A stretch of 23,900 bases of DNA, taken from the NCBI GenBank assembly GCA_900543415.1, contig UQRE01000036.1, positions 1 through 23,900 of the forward strand, in the 5' to 3' direction. Below, piece by piece: positions 22,501 through 23,900 of the stretch; within the stretch, counting starts at the first letter, position 1; each line of letters opens with the position of its first letter. Source of the DNA: an uncultured Dorea sp. (GTDB lineage: Bacteria; Bacillota; Clostridia; Lachnospirales; Lachnospiraceae). The notes beneath the pieces were generated by a model that did not search any database, was not told where the DNA came from, and worked only from the letters and a program-made list of their open reading frames with translations. The translations under genes were made by a program, and so were the position numbers.

Positions 22501-23403
22501 CGCACTTGCAACATCCTCTGCAAGAACCTGTCCTGTAATACGGTTTTTCAGAGCAAGCTTCTTATTAAATTTATAACGGCCTACTTTCGCCAGATCATAA
22601 CGTCTTGGATCAAAGAACATACTTGTGATCAGACTCTCTGCGCTGTCTACTGCCAGCGGCTCACCCGGACGAATCTTCTTATATAATTCTAAGAGACCTT
22701 CCTGATAATTTGTTGCAGCATCTTTCTCAAAGCTTGCCAGAATCTTCGGCTCTTCACCAAAGAGTTCTACAATTTCCGGATTTGTACCGATACCAAGCGC
22801 ACGAATAAGTACAGTGATCGGCACCTTTCTTGTTCTATCTACACGCACGTAGAAAACGTCATTGGAGTCTGTCTCATATTCCAGCCATGCACCACGATTC
22901 GGGATTACAGTAGAAGAATATAACTTCTTACCTAATTTATCGTGTGCGATCGCATAATAAATGCCCGGCGAACGAACCAACTGGCTGACGATAACACGTT
23001 CCGCTCCGTTGATCACAAACGTTCCCGTACTGGTCATTAACGGAAGATCTCCCATAAAGATCTCGTGCTCATTGATCTCATCGGTTTCCTTGTTGTGCAG
23101 TCTTACTCTCACTTTTAACGGTGCCGCATAAGTTGCATCACGTTCTTTACACTCTTCGATGGTGTACTTGACGTCGTCCTCGCACAAGGTAAAATCAACA
23201 AATTCCAAACTCAAATGACCGCTGTAGTCTGCGATTGGTGAAATATCTTCAAATACTTCTTTTAATCCCTCATCCAGGAACCACTGATAGGAATCCTTCT
23301 GGACTTCGATCAAATTAGGCATCTGAAGAACTTCTTTTTGTCTGGAATAGCTCATGCGTGAACTTCTTCCGCTTTTGATAGGACGAATTCTGTTTTTCTC
23401 CAT
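19543..23403 (-). CDS. rpoB: DNA-directed RNA polymerase subunit beta
   Basis: The beta subunit of RNA polymerase. The 1286-aa product begins with the family N-terminus (KEVLQMPNLIEVQKDSYQWF) and contains the rifampicin-binding cluster GSSQLSQFMDQNNPLGELTHK (490-510). The residues equivalent to E. coli Asp516, His526 and Ser531 are Asp499, His509 and Ser514, all wild type, so classical rifampicin-resistance substitutions are absent there. Further landmarks are KMAGRHGNKGVVS and the C-terminal GGQRFGEMEVWALEAYGA. The protein ends in a very acidic tail. The ATG at 23403 has GAGGAG 12 nt upstream, a rather long spacing; the next in-frame ATG would delete conserved residues. rpoB has its own promoter and leader rather than following rplJ-rplL. 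Confidence 0.98.
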   Translation of the reverse strand: MEKNRIRPIKSGRSSRMSYSRQKEVLQMPNLIEVQKDSYQWFLDEGLKEVFEDISPIADYSGHLSLEFVDFTLCEDDVKYTIEECKERDATYAAPLKVRVRLHNKETDEINEHEIFMGDLPLMTSTGTFVINGAERVIVSQLVRSPGIYYAIAHDKLGKKLYSSTVIPNRGAWLEYETDSNDVFYVRVDRTRKVPITVLIRALGIGTNPEIVELFGEEPKILASFEKDAATNYQEGLLELYKKIRPGEPLAVDSAESLITSMFFDPRRYDLAKVGRYKFNKKLALKNRITGQVLAEDVASAITGEVIAEAGTKITREIAEAIQNTAVPYVWIDKPEEERSIKVLSNMMVDLDAIVDIDPKEVGVTELVYYPVLAGLLEETAGDIDELKDAIKRDIHDLIPKHITKEDILASINYNMHLEYGIGTDDDIDHLGNRRIRAVGELLQNQYRIGLSRLERVVRERMTTQDLEGISPQSLINIKPVTAAVKEFFGSSQLSQFMDQNNPLGELTHKRRLSALGPGGLSRDRAGFEVRDVHYSHYGRMCPIETPEGPNIGLINSLACYARINQYGFVEAPYRKINHDDPQNPVVTDEVVYMTADEEDNYHVAQANEPLDAEGHFIHKNVSGRYREETQEYERKVFDYMDVSPKMVFSVATALIPFLENDDANRALMGSNMQRQAVPLLMTEAPVVGTGMEEKSAVDSGVCVVAEEGGVVERSASTEIVIRQDDGKLRTYKLTKFLRSNQSNCYNQRPIVFKGDRIEAGDVIADGPSTSNGEMALGKNPLIGFMTWEGYNYEDAVLLSERLVQDDVYTSVHIEEYEAEARDTKLGPEEITRDIPGVGDEALKDLDERGIIRIGAEVRAGDILVGKVTPKGETELTAEERLLRAIFGEKAREVRDTSLKVPHGEYGIVVDAKVFTRENGDELSPGVNQSVRIYIAQKRKISVGDKMAGRHGNKGVVSRVLPVEDMPFLPNGRPLDIVLNPLGVPSRMNIGQVLEIHLSLAAKALGFNIATPVFDGANENDIMDTLDLANDYVNLSWEEFEEKHKAELLPEVMEYLYENRDHRKLWKGVPLSRDGKVRLRDGRTGEFFDSPVTIGHMHYLKLHHLVDDKIHARSTGPYSLVTQQPLGGKAQFGGQRFGEMEVWALEAYGASYTLQEILTVKSDDVIGRVKTYEAIIKGENIPEPGIPESFKVLLKELQSLGLDVRVLRDDNTEVEIMETVDMGETDFRSLIEGDRKYRQEENLGAQGYTEQEFEGEELVDVEEDPSDDDFAIEFEETDDFAYDDNE

Positions 23404-23536
23404 ATTGACGTTTCACTCCTCATTTATTTTTTTGCGGGCTTCACAATCACCCTGAAAACTCTTGAAAATCCAGTGAAAACTGCGTTTTCAGCTGATTTTT
23501 ACGCAATTTTATGGCATAACTTTCCACAATAGTGCA
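23404..23536 (-). promoter_or_regulatory. rpoB leader with phased TGAAAA repeats and a small hairpin
   Basis: About 133 nt of untranslated leader lie between the predicted transcription start and rpoB. On the plus strand TGAAAA occurs at 23453, 23463 and 23474, spaced 10-11 bp, and the last copy forms a 7-bp hairpin with GTTTTCA (23474-23480 with 23484-23490). No known ribosomal-protein leader motif was recognised and no T-run follows, so this is not a terminator. Confidence 0.5.
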
Positions 23537-23542
23537 TTTTTT

Positions 23543-23572
23543 ACTATAGCACAAAGTTTTTTGGCTTGTCAA
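23543..23572 (-). promoter_or_regulatory. Sigma-A promoter of the rpoBC operon
   Basis: TTGACA (23567-23572), 18-nt spacer, TATAGT (23543-23548) on the minus strand, with TG one base upstream of the -10 (extended -10). It lies just after the terminator of the preceding fragment, so rpoBC is an independent unit. Confidence 0.85.
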
Positions 23573-23607
23573 TAGAAAAAGCAAAAAAAAGAAAACTAAA
23601 AAGAAAA

Positions 23608-23664
23608 CTAAAAAAGAGTGCTGCAAAGTAACTGTTACATTCCAGTTATCTCTCAACACTCTCC
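23608..23664 (-). terminator. Long intrinsic terminator upstream of rpoB
   Basis: On the minus strand an outer 9-bp stem AGAGTGTTG / CAGCACTCT (23654-23662 with 23615-23623, one G-T pair) encloses an inner TAACTG/CAGTTA stem and is followed by a run of six T and more T-rich sequence. It ends transcription of the gene fragment at 23689-23811. Confidence 0.88.
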
Positions 23665-23688
23665 TAAAAAGATCTGTATACTTATTTT

Positions 23689-23811
23689 TTATTCTTCTTC
23701 ATGCTTCGCCGCATATTTCTTCCCGGCTGCAATAAGGCCGAAGAAATAGAGCACAGTCAGCACTCCTGCAATCGCATAAGATACATTCATGCTAAGTCCA
23801 AAGCGGGAGTT
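23689..23811 (-). pseudogene. Truncated C-terminus of a membrane protein
   Basis: The last roughly 39 codons before a TAA at 23689 read as a plausible membrane-protein end: SRFGLSMNVSYAIAG, then a hydrophobic stretch (VLTVLYFFGLIAAG) and a charged tail KKYAAKHEEE, resembling the last span and cytoplasmic tail of a multi-spanning transporter. Upstream in the same frame an in-frame TAA appears at about 23835, and the intervening DNA is AT-rich and not protein-like in any frame. No start codon with a ribosome site precedes it: an internal ATG would give a 33-aa single-span peptide but has no good Shine-Dalgarno. The proper terminator after it suggests it was once a full gene. It could alternatively be a genuine small membrane protein. 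Confidence 0.5.
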
Positions 23812-23900
23812 TGACAGTTGAATAATTAAAAATTACCTTGCAGGACTTATAAAACCTACATTTTTTATGTCAAATTTTATGTTTTGATATGTACTTGTTT
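23812..23900. other. AT-rich non-coding DNA at the window edge
   Basis: From about 23812 the sequence abruptly becomes AT-rich with stops in all useful frames. On the minus strand it includes TTGACA (23868-23873) with TATAAG 16 nt on, a possible promoter pointing towards the gene fragment. It may be the end of an inserted element or a rearranged intergenic region; the window ends before this can be settled. Confidence 0.4.

Noticed and set aside
23447..23659. 70-codon minus-strand frame between rpoB and the gene fragment
   Set aside because: It runs through the terminator stem, its T-tract and the rpoBC promoter; the residues are low-complexity translation of T-rich DNA.
1..23900. CRISPR array, prophage, toxin-antitoxin pair or defence island
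   Set aside because: No regularly spaced repeats, integrases, capsid genes or paired small toxin genes were seen; gene content is almost entirely housekeeping.

Overview
This window looks like core chromosome of a low-to-moderate G+C, Gram-positive, spore-lineage anaerobe, most likely a member of the Lachnospiraceae (Clostridia). The evidence is the strong AGGAGG-type ribosome sites, consensus sigma-A promoters (TTGACA-17-TATAAT class), the clustered murB-rapZ-whiA-crh genes typical of Firmicutes, sporulation-type proteins (a Spo0A DNA-binding domain, a CwlC-like amidase) and a Clostridia-type RpoB/RpoC pair. The genus cannot be fixed from the sequence alone. I see no phage, CRISPR array, toxin-antitoxin pair or defence island; the only hint of a mobile or rearranged segment is at the extreme right edge.

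Layout, left to right. 1-1.75 kb: guaA (GMP synthase), minus strand, own promoter and terminator. 1.8-3.0 kb: a secreted coiled-coil cell-wall protein with a C-terminal double-psi-barrel-like domain. 3.0-4.0 kb: an ArsC/Spx-family thioredoxin-fold protein and a short prepilin peptidase. 4.0-4.2 kb: tRNA-Glu(CTC), with its promoter inside a perfect 13-bp inverted repeat. 4.25-8.25 kb: a five-gene minus-strand operon murB-rapZ-whiA-crh-like-dgk joining cell-wall precursor synthesis, RNase-adaptor/nucleotide signalling, division control, carbon regulation and lipid phosphorylation. 8.4-9.7 kb: a plus-strand CNNM/CBS/CorC membrane transporter. 9.8-11.4 kb: a small membrane protein, a CwlC-like amidase with SPOR domain and a stand-alone Spo0A DNA-binding-domain protein, all on the minus strand. 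11.6-12.4 kb: a divergent XRE regulator with a degenerate S24 domain and a palindromic operator candidate in its promoter. 12.45-13.6 kb: rpiB and, downstream of it, a degenerate sigma-70-like protein. 13.7-14.5 kb: a plus-strand Cof-type HAD phosphatase. 14.6-15.7 kb: an M24 Xaa-Pro peptidase. 15.86-23.4 kb: rpoC and rpoB as a two-gene operon with its own promoter. 23.6-23.9 kb: a terminator, a truncated membrane-protein C-terminus and AT-rich non-coding DNA.

The most interesting points are (i) a sigma-A-like protein that keeps regions 1.1, 2.2 and 3.0 but has lost the promoter-melting aromatics and all of region 4; (ii) a Spo0A effector domain with no receiver, carrying a Cys-rich tail, divergent from an XRE/S24 regulator whose catalytic dyad is missing; (iii) an HPr paralogue at the crh locus with Glu in place of His15; (iv) a tRNA promoter embedded in a perfect inverted repeat; (v) an rpoBC operon separated from its usual ribosomal-protein neighbours. 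Function assignments rest on motif recognition by eye; no database search was run.
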